Origin: Rhodovulum sp.
Lineage (GTDB): Bacteria > Pseudomonadota > Alphaproteobacteria > Rhodobacterales > Rhodobacteraceae
DNA: 64,000 bases
Direction: 5' to 3'
Assembly (NCBI GenBank): GCA_020637615.1
Contig: JACKKC010000006.1
Location: 1 to 64,000 of the forward strand
In this document: piece after piece, positions 1 through 7,819 of the stretch
Position numbering within the stretch: the first letter of the stretch is position 1
Layout of the letters: each line of letters starts with the position of its first letter
Notes under the pieces: model-generated
Told to the model about the DNA's origin: nothing
What the model saw: only the letters and a program-made list of their open reading frames with translations
Databases searched by the model: none
Program-made: the position numbers and the translations under genes

Positions 1-341
1 AACCCGCAGACATCATCGTCGAGCACATGCTGGCAAACCAGCTTCCTGCCGTCGGTCCAGTCGAACGGCTGCGTCTGGTATTCGTAGACTGTCGAGGTCC
101 GCGAGTCCCTCGCATCCCCGCCCTTCTTCTCGTAGCTGCCGAGGCCGGCCGCGAAGGCGTTCGAGATGCGCGCCAGTCGCTCCCGTTCCTGCGGCGCATT
201 CCTTCCTTTGGGCGACGCCAAGGGGAAGTCCGGCTCGACTCCATAGTTCCCGCAGTCCGGATTGCCGCAGCAGTTCAGCTGGTATTCCCAGCCGGGCTGC
301 GGATAAACTTGGGTCAGCGTAAGGTTAGCCATGTCCGCCAT
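1..341 (-). CDS. Partial ORF with zinc-ribbon-like N-terminus, possibly transposase-related
   Basis: An open frame enters the window from the left edge and its N-terminus is at about 341 (ATG GCG GAC, with a second in-frame ATG at 332). A purine-rich GGGGGCGGAG lies just upstream. About 113 residues are visible; the 3' end is outside the window. Near residue 24 there is a C-C-x-N-P-D-C-x-N-Y-G pattern, similar to the zinc-ribbon start of several transposases and transposase-like proteins. No catalytic domain can be seen. The position beside an IS3/IS630 nest fits a mobile-element origin, but this is inference and the protein family is not firmly recognised. Confidence 0.45.
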   Translation of the reverse strand, partial: MADMANLTLTQVYPQPGWEYQLNCCGNPDCGNYGVEPDFPLASPKGRNAPQERERLARISNAFAAGLGSYEKKGGDARDSRTSTVYEYQTQPFDWTDGRKLVCQHVLDDDVCG

Positions 342-775
342 CGCTCCGCCCCCCCCTCGGATCGCACGACCGCGCGGCCCCGCGAGCGCGGTGGCGGTCA
401 AGGCATCCAAGGGGAAGGAGCAGGTTCTCCTGCCAGAAGTTGGCCGATTCCGTGGCCAGCGAAGTGTTTCTCGTCTGGGAACACTACTTCTGGCTTAATC
501 GCGAACTTTGCAGAACTTTTTTGTTCTGCAAGGCACCGGGAAGATCGTGGCGAGGAAGCCGGCGCAAATCATTGATCGAGCATTCGATATCTCGACCTGT
601 AGACGAAGGCGGCCCGAGCCTATGTCCTATCTACCGGAATGAGTCAGCACATCTCCATGCCGGCCCGCGGCCATCAGCGCCGCACCTTCGAGGCCTGACA
701 CATGACCGCACCGATCTCATGCCCCGACCGATCACAGCCCTTGCGCATCAGAGAGATCCACACGTGGAGTCAGAA
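342..775. other. Intergenic stretch without a recognisable gene
   Basis: About 430 bases between the truncated ORF and the left end of the IS3 element. Short open frames here show no recognisable family. Two inverted repeats are visible: GCCAGAAGT at 432-440 paired with ACTTCTGGC at 486-494, and the perfect hairpin at 508-531 listed separately. Confidence 0.5.
508..531. repeat. Perfect 9-bp inverted repeat with T6 loop
   Basis: TTGCAGAAC (508-516), a TTTTTT spacer (517-522), then GTTCTGCAA (523-531). It could be an operator or a small hairpin. No T-run follows, so it is not a classical terminator. Confidence 0.6.
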
Positions 776-1282
776 TGAACCGCGCCGGGTTTGCCGGAGG
801 CGTGTGATCATTGGCTGCGCGGCCTCATCGCGCGTTTCCAGCGCTGCGTAGAAATTGGCCTCTGCTTCGGCGGGCGGGATGTTACCGATCGGATCGAGGA
901 GGCAGCGGTCGTTGAACCAGTCGACCCATTCGAGCGTGGCGAATTCGACGGCACCGAAACTGCGCCATGGGCCGCGGCGATGGATGACGTCTGCCTTGAA
1001 GAGGCCGTTGATCGTTTCGGCGAGGGCGTTGTCGTAGCTGTCGCCGACGCTGCCGACCGAGGGCTCGATGCCCGACTCCGCCAACCGCTCTGTGTAGCGA
1101 ATGGACAGGTACTGGGACCAGCGGTCCGAATGATGCGCCAGGCCGGCGCCGGGCGGCGTTGATGAACGGCCTGCTCGAGCGCGTCGAGAACGAAGCCGGC
1201 ATGGGCTGTGCGGCTCACGCGCCAGCCGACGATCCGCCGGGCATAAGCGTCCACCACGAAGGCGACGTAGACGAACCCGCTC
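770..1282 (-). pseudogene. IS3-family transposase OrfB, C-terminal fragment (frameshifted)
   Basis: This is the 3' half of orfB, separated from its 5' half (2446-2877) by the IS630 element. It begins at the junction with F-V-Y-V-A-F-V-V-D-A-Y-A-R-R-I, an rve integrase-core segment, and continues to about 1160. A one-base deletion near 1141-1160 then changes frame. The conserved S-V-G-D-S-Y-D-N-A-L-A-E-T-I-N-G block, typical of the IS3 group, follows in the new frame and the frame ends at 770, six bases beyond the terminal repeat. Two independent lesions (nonsense/insertion and frameshift) make it non-functional. Confidence 0.9.
776..801. repeat. IS3 element left terminal inverted repeat
   Basis: Begins TGAACCGCGCCGGGTTTGCC and continues for 26 bp. 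It is the reverse complement of 3228-3253 with one mismatch (C versus T at the eighth base). Confidence 0.93.
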
Positions 1283-1284
1283 TA

Positions 1285-2446
1285 GTCACCTGAATCTAAA
1301 GTTCGGCACATGTGTTTCGCTGTGTCCGCTGGCAGAACCGCTTGACGGATGCGAGGATCTCATCAGCTGATTTGACCCATCGGTATGGCTTGGGCTTCTC
1401 GTTATGCGCCTCAATGAAGGCGGCAATGTCGGCCTCTAGCTCGGCGGTGGACCGGTGGACACCCCGTTGCAGTTGCTTGCGTGTCAACTCAGCGAACCAA
1501 CGCTCCACTTGGTTGATCCAGCTTGCCGACGTGGGCGTGAAATGCACGTGCCAGTGCGGGCGGCGCGCCAGCCACGCCTTGACGCGCGGCGTTTTGTGCG
1601 TGGCATAGTTGTCCATCACCAGATGCACCTCCGGCCCGTCCGGCATGGCAACGTCGATCTTCTTGAGGAAGTCGAGGAACCCGGTCGCCCGATGCCGTTT
1701 GTAGCATTTCCCGATCACTGCCCCCGTGGCGATATCGAGCGCGGCAAACAGCGACGTCGTGCCGTGTCGAATGTATGTGTGGGTTCTGCGTTCGGCGACA
1801 CCCGACGCCATCGGCAGCACCGGCTGTTCGCGGTCCAGCGCCTGGATCTGCGATTTTTCATCTACACACAGCACGATAGCCCGGTTCGGCGGCGACATGT
1901 AAAGGCCGACGATGTCCTGCACCTTGTCGACGAACAGCGGATCGGTCGAGAGTTTGAACGTCTCGCTCCGATGCGGCTGAAGGCCGAAGGCGGCCCAGAT
2001 GCGCCGGATTGTCGTATGCGACAGGCCCGTTGCTGCGGCCATCGATCGGATCGACCAATGGGTGGCATCCTTCGGCGCGCTGTTCAGTGTGCGTTCGATT
2101 ACCGCAGCAACCTGATCGTCCGATACGGTGCGTGGCCGACCGGGCCGGTATTCGTCGGTCAAACCCTCGATCCGCTCCTTCACAAACCGCCTGCGCCATT
2201 TGCCAACAGTGTGCTCATGCACACCGAGCCGCGCACCAGCCTCCTTGCTTTGAAGCCCTTCCGCGCAGAGCAAGATCATCCTGCACCGGTCCGAGAGCGA
2301 CCGCGCCGCCTTGTGTCGCCGAACCTGTGCTTCGAGGAAGGCCCGTTCCTCCTCACTCAGAACGACCTCGTCTGCCAAACGCCCCACCATCGCATCATCT
2401 CCCGATATACATCAAGTTAATGATACAAATTACAGCCCCAGAGGGC
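1285..2446 (-). mobile_element. IS630-family insertion sequence nested in IS3 orfB
   Basis: A single-ORF element of about 1.16 kb lying between two TA dinucleotides (1283-1284 and 2447-2448), each within a CTAG tetranucleotide. IS630/Tc1-type elements insert at TA and duplicate it, and IS630 prefers CTAG, which fits. The ends show only a weak inverted repeat (about 7 of the outer 13 bases). Reading across the two outer flanks rejoins a typical IS3 OrfB sequence (T-Y-V-A-T then S-G-F-V-Y-V-A-F), which fixes the insertion point. Confidence 0.88.
1296..2390 (-). CDS. IS630-family transposase
   Basis: A 364-residue transposase of normal family length. The N-terminal half carries helix-turn-helix segments (K-E-A-G-A-R-L-G-V-H-E-H-T-V-G-K-W, and a second with S-H-T-T-I-R-R-I-W). 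The DDE catalytic core follows, with D in C-V-D-E-K-S-Q, D in V-M-D-N-Y-A-T-H-K and E in N-Q-V-E-R-W-F. No frameshift or internal stop is seen, so this copy may be active even though the IS3 it interrupts is not. Confidence 0.95.
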   Translation of the reverse strand: MVGRLADEVVLSEEERAFLEAQVRRHKAARSLSDRCRMILLCAEGLQSKEAGARLGVHEHTVGKWRRRFVKERIEGLTDEYRPGRPRTVSDDQVAAVIERTLNSAPKDATHWSIRSMAAATGLSHTTIRRIWAAFGLQPHRSETFKLSTDPLFVDKVQDIVGLYMSPPNRAIVLCVDEKSQIQALDREQPVLPMASGVAERRTHTYIRHGTTSLFAALDIATGAVIGKCYKRHRATGFLDFLKKIDVAMPDGPEVHLVMDNYATHKTPRVKAWLARRPHWHVHFTPTSASWINQVERWFAELTRKQLQRGVHRSTAELEADIAAFIEAHNEKPKPYRWVKSADEILASVKRFCQRTQRNTCAEL

Positions 2447-2877
2447 TAGGTGGCCACGTAGGTGAAATCGCTGACCCAGAGCATGTCCGGGGCGGGCACG
2501 CGGAACTGGCGGTTCACCCGGTCCAGCGGACACGGCGCCGCCTTGTCCGAGATCGTCGTCCGGTGCGGCTTGCTACGGATAATGCTCTGAATTCCCTTGC
2601 TCTTCATCAGCCGAGACACCGTGCGGCGGGCAACGTCGAAGCCCTCGCGCCGCATCTGGTGCCAGACCTTGCGCACGCCGTAGACCTTGTAGTTGGCGTC
2701 GAAGACGCGCTCGATCTCGGGCCACAGCGCCTCATCTCGCCGGGCTCGGTCCGATCGGCGCGCCGGGTCCACCCGCTTCGCCAGGTGGTCGTAGTAGGTG
2801 GACGGGGCGATCGGCAGGTTCTTGCAGATCGGCTCGACCCCGTGCGCGCCCCGATGATCGTCGTTGAACGCGATCAT
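2446..2877 (-). pseudogene. IS3-family transposase OrfB, N-terminal fragment
   Basis: This encodes the OrfB N-terminus (M-I-A-F-N-D-D-H-R-G-A-H-G-V-E-P) through the start of the integrase core (W-V-S-D-F-T-Y-V-A-T). It then meets a TAG stop that is part of the CTAG target of the IS630 insertion. It overlaps orfA in an ATGA arrangement at 2874-2877, as usual for IS3 elements that make a frameshifted OrfAB fusion. The rest of the gene is at 770-1282. The residue lost at the TAG is normally Trp in related elements, so a G-to-A change may have created both the stop and the CTAG target. Confidence 0.9.
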
Positions 2878-3200
2878 GTCTTCGACCGACGGTCGAGCTC
2901 CGCCTGGGCAAAATTGGCGCTGGCCTTGCGCAGAATCTCGTTGGCCTGGCGCAGCTCCCGGTTCTCTCGCTCGAGCGCCTTCATCTTCTCGGCCAACTCG
3001 GTGGGGATGCCGCCGCGACGGCCGCTGTCGATCTCAGCGCGCTTGATCCATTCGTTCAATGTCTGGGCCGAACAGCCGATCTTCGGCGCGATTACCTGGA
3101 TCGCCACCCATCGGGAGGAATGCTCCCCCTCATGGTCGAGAACGAGGCGTACTGCGCGGGTGCCGATCTCGGGGGAGAACTTGTTCCGGGTCTTGCTCAT
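2874..3200 (-). CDS. IS3-family transposase OrfA
   Basis: 108 residues: an N-terminal helix-turn-helix (HTH_Tnp_1 type) around residues 10-55 with R-A-V-R-L-V and C-S-A-Q-T-L-N-E-W, then a leucine-zipper-like coiled coil (A-L-E-R-E-N-R-E-L-R-Q-A-N-E-I-L-R-K) that mediates OrfA/OrfAB oligomerisation in this family. It looks intact and starts 28 bp inside the right terminal repeat. Confidence 0.93.
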   Translation of the reverse strand: MSKTRNKFSPEIGTRAVRLVLDHEGEHSSRWVAIQVIAPKIGCSAQTLNEWIKRAEIDSGRRGGIPTELAEKMKALERENRELRQANEILRKASANFAQAELDRRSKT

Positions 3201-3227
3201 GGTGCTCCGACCTTCTCAGGAATGGGA

Positions 3228-3253
3228 GCCTCCGGCAAACCCGGCACGGTTCA
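3228..3253. repeat. IS3 element right terminal inverted repeat
   Basis: Reads GCCTCCGGCAAACCCGGCAC and continues to 3253. It lies 28 bp outside the orfA start codon and pairs with 776-801. Confidence 0.93.
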
Positions 3254-3443
3254 CTGCCGGCGGCGGCAGAGAACCGCTATCGGGACCGAGTGTTCTCGCA
3301 ATGATAGGCAACGTGGATGGGCCGGGCGCAGCTGCTCGCACCGTGGTATGAGATCGCTGACGTCCCAAGGTGCTTGCGGGCGTCTCGCACCGCCCGCAGT
3401 CAACCTGACAAAGCTCAAAGGGCGCCTTCGGGATAGCGTGAGG

Positions 3444-4874
3444 TCACCCAGCCTTGGGAAGGCTGCCGTAGCCGAGCTTGCCCTTGTGGAAAACGGCATT
3501 GCGGACGGGCAAACGCGCGACCGCCTCGGCCGAGCAGCTGGCCGGCAGGAGGTTGAAGCTCGCTTCATCGCCGGCCTTCGGCCACACCTGCTCGCCCGCG
3601 TCGTTGAGCGGCGTGACGAAGCCGGTCGCATAACCGAGCGTGCGGCTGATCTCGAATTCCGTGCTGCGATACTGCATCCGGGCGATTTCGCTCGCCTTCT
3701 GCAGAATGTCACAATTGCCGAAGGAGTCCCACCAGTCGATCACGCTGTCGGTGCCGCTCATCACGTTGATGCCGGCCTCGTGCAGTTCGCGCAGCGGCAT
3801 CTGACCCTTGCCGATCGGAACGCCGCCAGCGAAGTCGACCCCCAGCGCCTTCATGCGGGCGGCGATGTCGCTGAGTTCTTCGGGCGAGAGCTCCGCCAGC
3901 GAATAGGCGTGGCTGAAGGTCACGTTGCCTTGCAGCTGCTTGTTCTCTTCCATGTGGTCCATGATGCGGTTGAACGCCGGAATGGCGGTCTCGCGCGGCT
4001 CATGGATATGGATGTCGATCCCGACGTTGTAATCGATCGCGAGCTGGACCGTCGTATCGACCGACTTTTCCATCGCATTGTCGAAGGAGGAGGGATCGAC
4101 GCCGCCGACGAAGCTGACGCCGCCCGATTCCAGCGCTTCGCGCATCAGGCCGACGCTGTCCGAGGCCAGGAGGCCGTGCTGCGGGAAGATTATGATGGCG
4201 GACTGGAGCGTGTCCTGGAAGCGCGCGAACGAGTTCTTGAGATGCTCGAGATTGCCGAGCTTGCTGACCGGATCGACGTTGCAATGGCTGCGGCAGACCG
4301 TCGTGCCCTTGGAATGCATCAGCCGGATCATCGCGGCCGTGCGCTCTTCGGCGGTCGGCAGAAGCTTGAGCAGCATTTCCTGCTCCTGGGCGACGCGATC
4401 CGCCCGGCCGTGTTCCGTGGGCAGCGTCGCCTCCCAGGGCCCGCCGTAGAAGGTCTTGTCCAGATGGATGTGCATGTCGCGGAAGGTCGGCAGCATCACC
4501 TGGCCCTGCGCGTCATAGGACGCGGCCTCGGGCGGAATGGGCGCCGCATTGTCGAAGATTTCGGCGATCTTGCCATCGGCGATGCGCAGCGTCTTCAATT
4601 CGGTATCGGTGTGGGTGATGACCGGCTCGTCGAGCCACGGCTTCGTTTCTTCGACAAAACCGGTCTCGAGACGGACGTTAGTCAGATAATAGGCGTCCGG
4701 CAGCACCTCCACGCTGACGTCGGGGGTGGTGACGACACTGACGTCGATCATCGCCACGGGCTCGGCCGCGCCGGCCCGCCGCGCCATGCTCGCCCCGACC
4801 CCCAAAGCGAGACTTCCGACCCCGACGCTTCCCATGAAGCCGCGCCGCGACAAGCTCGATAGAAATCTTCCCAT
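3444..4874 (-). CDS. Tat-exported amidohydrolase, cytosine-deaminase (CodA)-like
   Basis: 476 residues. The ATG at 4874 is preceded by GGGAGGGC and gives a twin-arginine signal S-R-R-G-F-M-G at residues 9-15, a hydrophobic stretch and A-x-A near 35, so periplasmic export is likely. The mature part is an amidohydrolase barrel of the CodA/AtzC type: metal motif H-I-H-L-D at about 135-139, H-C-N at about 197-199, H-I-H-E at about 289-292, S-H-A-Y-S at 321-325 and G-T-D-S at 374-377. The family removes amino or substituted amino groups from pyrimidines, triazines and related rings; the substrate here is unknown. It is co-oriented with a nucleobase-type permease and an ornithine-cyclodeaminase-family gene, which suggests a nitrogen-heterocycle pathway. 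Most CodA-like enzymes are cytosolic, so the Tat signal is unusual. Confidence 0.85.
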   Translation of the reverse strand: MGRFLSSLSRRGFMGSVGVGSLALGVGASMARRAGAAEPVAMIDVSVVTTPDVSVEVLPDAYYLTNVRLETGFVEETKPWLDEPVITHTDTELKTLRIADGKIAEIFDNAAPIPPEAASYDAQGQVMLPTFRDMHIHLDKTFYGGPWEATLPTEHGRADRVAQEQEMLLKLLPTAEERTAAMIRLMHSKGTTVCRSHCNVDPVSKLGNLEHLKNSFARFQDTLQSAIIIFPQHGLLASDSVGLMREALESGGVSFVGGVDPSSFDNAMEKSVDTTVQLAIDYNVGIDIHIHEPRETAIPAFNRIMDHMEENKQLQGNVTFSHAYSLAELSPEELSDIAARMKALGVDFAGGVPIGKGQMPLRELHEAGINVMSGTDSVIDWWDSFGNCDILQKASEIARMQYRSTEFEISRTLGYATGFVTPLNDAGEQVWPKAGDEASFNLLPASCSAEAVARLPVRNAVFHKGKLGYGSLPKAG

Positions 4875-4924
4875 TCGTCTGCCCTCCCTGAGGCTGCAAG
4901 ATATCGTTCGCAAACGACACAAGA

Positions 4925-4954
4925 ATTGTACACAATATGATTAGAGATTGTCAA
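4925..4954 (-). promoter_or_regulatory. Promoter of the amidohydrolase gene with overlapping operator-like site
   Basis: On the minus strand TTGACA (4949-4954), an 18-bp spacer and TACAAT (4925-4930) form a near-consensus sigma-70 promoter about 50 bp before the start codon. The -10 is embedded in AATTGTACACAA (plus strand, 4924-4935). The same 12-mer recurs, inverted, upstream of the ornithine-cyclodeaminase-like gene (7930-7941). It resembles the T-x-GT-xx-AC-x-A half-palindromes bound by FCD-type GntR regulators, and two GntR genes lie a few kb away. Confidence 0.65.
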
Positions 4955-5036
4955 TGAACATATTGGTGCCGCGCTCTCCGCGAGGGCCGATGGTCGAGGC
5001 GTTCCGGCCCCTTAAGAATTGGGGGCCAAAACGGCA

Positions 5037-5081
5037 GCAGCGGCGCGGGCCGATCCCCTTAGGGAGAGCGCGCGCCGCTGC
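5037..5081. terminator. GC-rich stem-loop 3' of the permease gene
   Basis: GCAGCGGCGCG (5037-5047) pairs perfectly with CGCGCCGCTGC (5071-5081) around a 23-nt loop that itself contains CCCCTTAGGG. It lies 32 bp beyond the permease stop. No T-tract follows, so its role as a terminator is inferred from strength and position. Confidence 0.5.
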
Positions 5082-5112
5082 GTGATCGAATGGTGCCGGT
5101 GCCCGGCCGATC

Positions 5113-6657
5113 CTACTCCCCGACGGGACTGGCAGTTGCCATCAGGCGCTCGTCACGCTGATTGAGATAGTGCTTCAGCCCGAAGATCCCCGCGATCATG
5201 CAATAGCCATAGAGGATCGGCATGGCATGGGGCTGCGCGATTCCAACGGTATGGGCATGGATCACGCCGAGGAATGTCAGCACCGCGCCGACCAGGGCCG
5301 CGATCGCGCCGCGGATGGGGCGGTCGGTGATCGCGAAGATCGCGATGCATCCCCAGGTCATGCTGCTCAACGGCGCGCCGTTTCCGAGGTTCGACAGCCC
5401 CTGATAGTAGACGCCCTTGTGCGCGAGGGTATCGAGGCCGATCGTGTTGGCGGCCGTCCCAGCGGCGGCCAGCGTATTGTTGGTCAACGTGAGTGCCCAG
5501 TTCGCGATCCACGGGAACATGGTGATGAAGATCACCGGCACCTCGTTCTTCGGAGATTCGCGGACCACCTGGTTGCAGGTCACGACGCCAATGTAGACGA
5601 GGATCGGAACCACAGCGACCATCGGGATCAGCGCCAGCAGGAAGGCCCCGAGCCCGAAGAGCGTTACCAGCAGCATCGAGATCCCGGTAAAGAGGGTGTA
5701 GCCGGTGCCGGCGCCGATCGATTTCCAGCCGGCATGGCCGATATAGACCGTCACCGGGAACGGGTTGCCGAACATGGCGCCGAGCGCAGAGCACAGGCCG
5801 TTGGCCATCATGACCTGACGCGTCGGGTAGGGATCGCCCGCGGCATGCGCGCTCTCGATGTTCTCGAGGTCGAAGACGTAGTTGGCCAGACCGAGCGGAA
5901 CCGCCGAGGCGAGGTAGGGCAGGGCATGCGGCAGTCCCTGGAGGAAACTCGTCACATGCAGCGACGGCGGATTGAAGCCGAAGGTGCTGAGCGAAGCCGC
6001 GACGGCCGCCGGGCTCTGCAGGCCGAAGACCCAGGCAAGGGTCGTGCCGGTGGCCAGCAGCAGGAAGCCGGTCGGGATCTTCGGCAGGATCGGCTTCTTG
6101 CCGAACCAGTTGATGAAGATCAGCGCCAGGACGGCGAATGCGACGGTCGGAGCCTCGAACGACTGCAGCATCGGGTTCATCGCCAGCAGCAGTAGCCCCA
6201 GGCCGGCGAGGCAGGAGAGCAGCACCGTGCGCGGGATCGTCCGCCGGATGGTCTCGCCCACGAGCGAGCCGAAGCCGAGGATCGCCGCTTCGACCACGCA
6301 CCAGACCAGCGCGATCTGGATCGCGAATTCCGGATCCTGGGTCTGCAGGTAGACGGGCAGGATGACGAGGAACGTCACCGTGAAGATCGAGGGCGAGCTC
6401 GGGCCCGACGGCAGCGCCGTGACGTCGCTGCGACCGGTGGCCTTGACCAGCCGATAGGCGAAATACGTGTAGGCCAGGCTGGCCGAAAAGACGGCGAGGC
6501 CGAAGGCCGGTGCGATCCGCCCATAGACGATGTCCTCGGGGAATCCGACCACGAAAAGGAGCAGGCCGATCATCGTCAGCAGATTGGTCAGGTTATTGGC
6601 CAGAAGGCCGAAGTATCCCCCCCAGTCCCCCTTGCGCCAGAAGAAGGTTCTGTCCAT
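5113..6657 (-). CDS. NCS2/AzgA-like nucleobase:cation permease
   Basis: 514 residues, strongly hydrophobic with about 12-13 membrane segments. It has the pattern of the xanthine/uracil (NCS2, AzgA-like) permease group: an N-terminal D-W-G-G-Y-F-G-L-L-A-N-N-L-T-N segment, a central acidic P-L-G-L-A-N-Y-V-F-D-L-E-N-I-E-S loop and G-N-P-F-P-V-T-V-Y-I-G-H-A-G-W. I chose the ATG at 6657, preceded by GGGGGGAAC; the longer frame begins with TTG. It lies between the ornithine-cyclodeaminase-like gene (134 bp upstream) and the amidohydrolase (about 240 bp downstream), all on the same strand. A purine or pyrimidine-like substrate is likely but unproven. Confidence 0.8.
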   Translation of the reverse strand: MDRTFFWRKGDWGGYFGLLANNLTNLLTMIGLLLFVVGFPEDIVYGRIAPAFGLAVFSASLAYTYFAYRLVKATGRSDVTALPSGPSSPSIFTVTFLVILPVYLQTQDPEFAIQIALVWCVVEAAILGFGSLVGETIRRTIPRTVLLSCLAGLGLLLLAMNPMLQSFEAPTVAFAVLALIFINWFGKKPILPKIPTGFLLLATGTTLAWVFGLQSPAAVAASLSTFGFNPPSLHVTSFLQGLPHALPYLASAVPLGLANYVFDLENIESAHAAGDPYPTRQVMMANGLCSALGAMFGNPFPVTVYIGHAGWKSIGAGTGYTLFTGISMLLVTLFGLGAFLLALIPMVAVVPILVYIGVVTCNQVVRESPKNEVPVIFITMFPWIANWALTLTNNTLAAAGTAANTIGLDTLAHKGVYYQGLSNLGNGAPLSSMTWGCIAIFAITDRPIRGAIAALVGAVLTFLGVIHAHTVGIAQPHAMPILYGYCMIAGIFGLKHYLNQRDERLMATASPVGE

Positions 6658-6691
6658 TCTTGTTCCCCCCAAAAAGTAAAAGTGTCCCAGG

Positions 6692-6714
6692 TAGCTGTGA
6701 TGGACTCACAGCTA
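6692..6714. repeat. Inverted repeat in the leader of the permease gene
   Basis: TAGCTGTGA (6692-6700), TGGAC spacer, TCACAGCTA (6706-6714): a perfect 9-bp stem lying 35 bp before the permease start codon and 77 bp after the preceding stop. It may be an operator or an intercistronic RNA hairpin. Confidence 0.55.
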
Positions 6715-6790
6715 TTGATTGGAGTTTCCGATTTCGGTGCAGGCTGGCGGTCGCCGGAGGCGAACCGCCACAGGTGGTCGTTCGTGGCCC

Positions 6791-7819
6791 TCAGGCGCTC
6801 AGGTCAATTTCCTGACCGACACCCTTCTCGCGGGCCCTTTCCAGCATGAGGTTGCAGATCGCCAGGTCCTGAATGGCGAGTCCGACGGAATTGAAGAGCG
6901 TGATGTCGTCCGGCGAGGTCCGCCCCGGAGCCTTGCCCGTGATGATGTCGCCGAGCTCCGTCATGGCCTGCTCCTTGGTGATCGCGCCGTCCGCGATGGC
7001 CAGCAGCAGGTCGCCGGAATCGTGCATGGCCATCGGGATACTGTCGAGGACGATCCGGGCCCTGGCCATTCCGGCGGAGTCGATCTCCCGGTGATCTGGC
7101 CGCGGCGGCGCTCCGACCGCGTTGACGTGCAGGCCCGGCTTAAACCAGGCGCCCTCGACGACAGGCTCGCGGGACGGGGTCAATGTGCAGACAATGTCGG
7201 ATCCCGCAAACACCTCGCGCGGGGATTGCGCACCTTCCACCGCAAGACCCGGGAACTCGCGGCCGATACGCTCGATGAATCGGGAAACGGTGGCCGTGGT
7301 CCGCGACCAGACGAGCACACGCTCGATCGGCCGGACTTCCAGATGCGAGCGGATATGCTCGACGGCGAGAGCGCCGGCGCCGACCAGGCCGAGCACGCGG
7401 CTGTCGGGGCGCGAAAGATGCCGCGTGCCGACGGCGCTTGTCGCCGCCGTCCGGATCCGGGTCGGGATCTGCCCATGAAAGATCGCCAGAGGTGCGCCGG
7501 TCGCCTGCGACACCAGCGCGATCACCGAACGCTGCACCGCGAGGTCCCGCGCCGCATTGTCGGGGATATCCGCGAGCAGCTTGATGACGGCGAGGCCCTG
7601 ACGGTCGGCCAGCGCCGGCATCGCCAGGAAAGCCGCCGTGCTGGAGGCGAGCGACATCGCGACCGCCGCCGGCTGTGCCGCGATGCCGTTGGAGATGTCG
7701 GCGAAGGCCGTCTCCACCTCGCCGACAACCTCGGCCATCGTCACCAGGCCCTCGACCTCCGATCGCGACAGGACGAGCGTTGTGGACAGGGAATTATCGG
7801 TTCGGACTCTTGCGTCCAT
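6791..7819 (-). CDS. Ornithine cyclodeaminase / mu-crystallin family protein
   Basis: 342 residues, normal family length. The ATG at 7819 follows GGGAGGC. Visible are the Rossmann motif G-L-V-G-A-G-A-L-A (about residue 135), V-W-S-R-T at the second strand, V-C-T-L-T-P-S-R-E-P and the C-terminal I-T-L-F-N-S-V-G-L-A-I-Q-D-L-A signature. Members act as NAD(P)-dependent imino-acid (ketimine) reductases, ornithine cyclodeaminase or alanine dehydrogenase. The N-A-V-G-A-P-P-R-P-D-H-R-E-I-D segment has Pro where true ornithine cyclodeaminases have a catalytic Asp, so that specific activity is doubtful. First gene of a co-oriented set with the permease and amidohydrolase. Confidence 0.85.
   Translation of the reverse strand: MDARVRTDNSLSTTLVLSRSEVEGLVTMAEVVGEVETAFADISNGIAAQPAAVAMSLASSTAAFLAMPALADRQGLAVIKLLADIPDNAARDLAVQRSVIALVSQATGAPLAIFHGQIPTRIRTAATSAVGTRHLSRPDSRVLGLVGAGALAVEHIRSHLEVRPIERVLVWSRTTATVSRFIERIGREFPGLAVEGAQSPREVFAGSDIVCTLTPSREPVVEGAWFKPGLHVNAVGAPPRPDHREIDSAGMARARIVLDSIPMAMHDSGDLLLAIADGAITKEQAMTELGDIITGKAPGRTSPDDITLFNSVGLAIQDLAICNLMLERAREKGVGQEIDLSA

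Larger units (their letters stand above)
776..3253 (-). mobile_element. IS3-family insertion sequence, interrupted by an IS630-family element
   Basis: The outer element is bounded by 26-bp terminal inverted repeats (776-801 and 3228-3253) that differ at one position. It carries an orfA/orfB pair on the minus strand. Subtracting the nested IS630 copy leaves about 1.3 kb, the usual IS3-family size. The 3-bp flanks (GAA on the left, CTG on the right) do not match, so no target duplication is visible; this copy may have recombined since insertion. The orfB is broken by the nested element and by a frameshift, so the element should be non-autonomous. Confidence 0.93.

Noticed and set aside
3120..4862. 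A 580-codon plus-strand frame opposite the amidohydrolase
   Set aside because: It spans an IS end and the antisense of a conserved enzyme, so it cannot be a single real gene.
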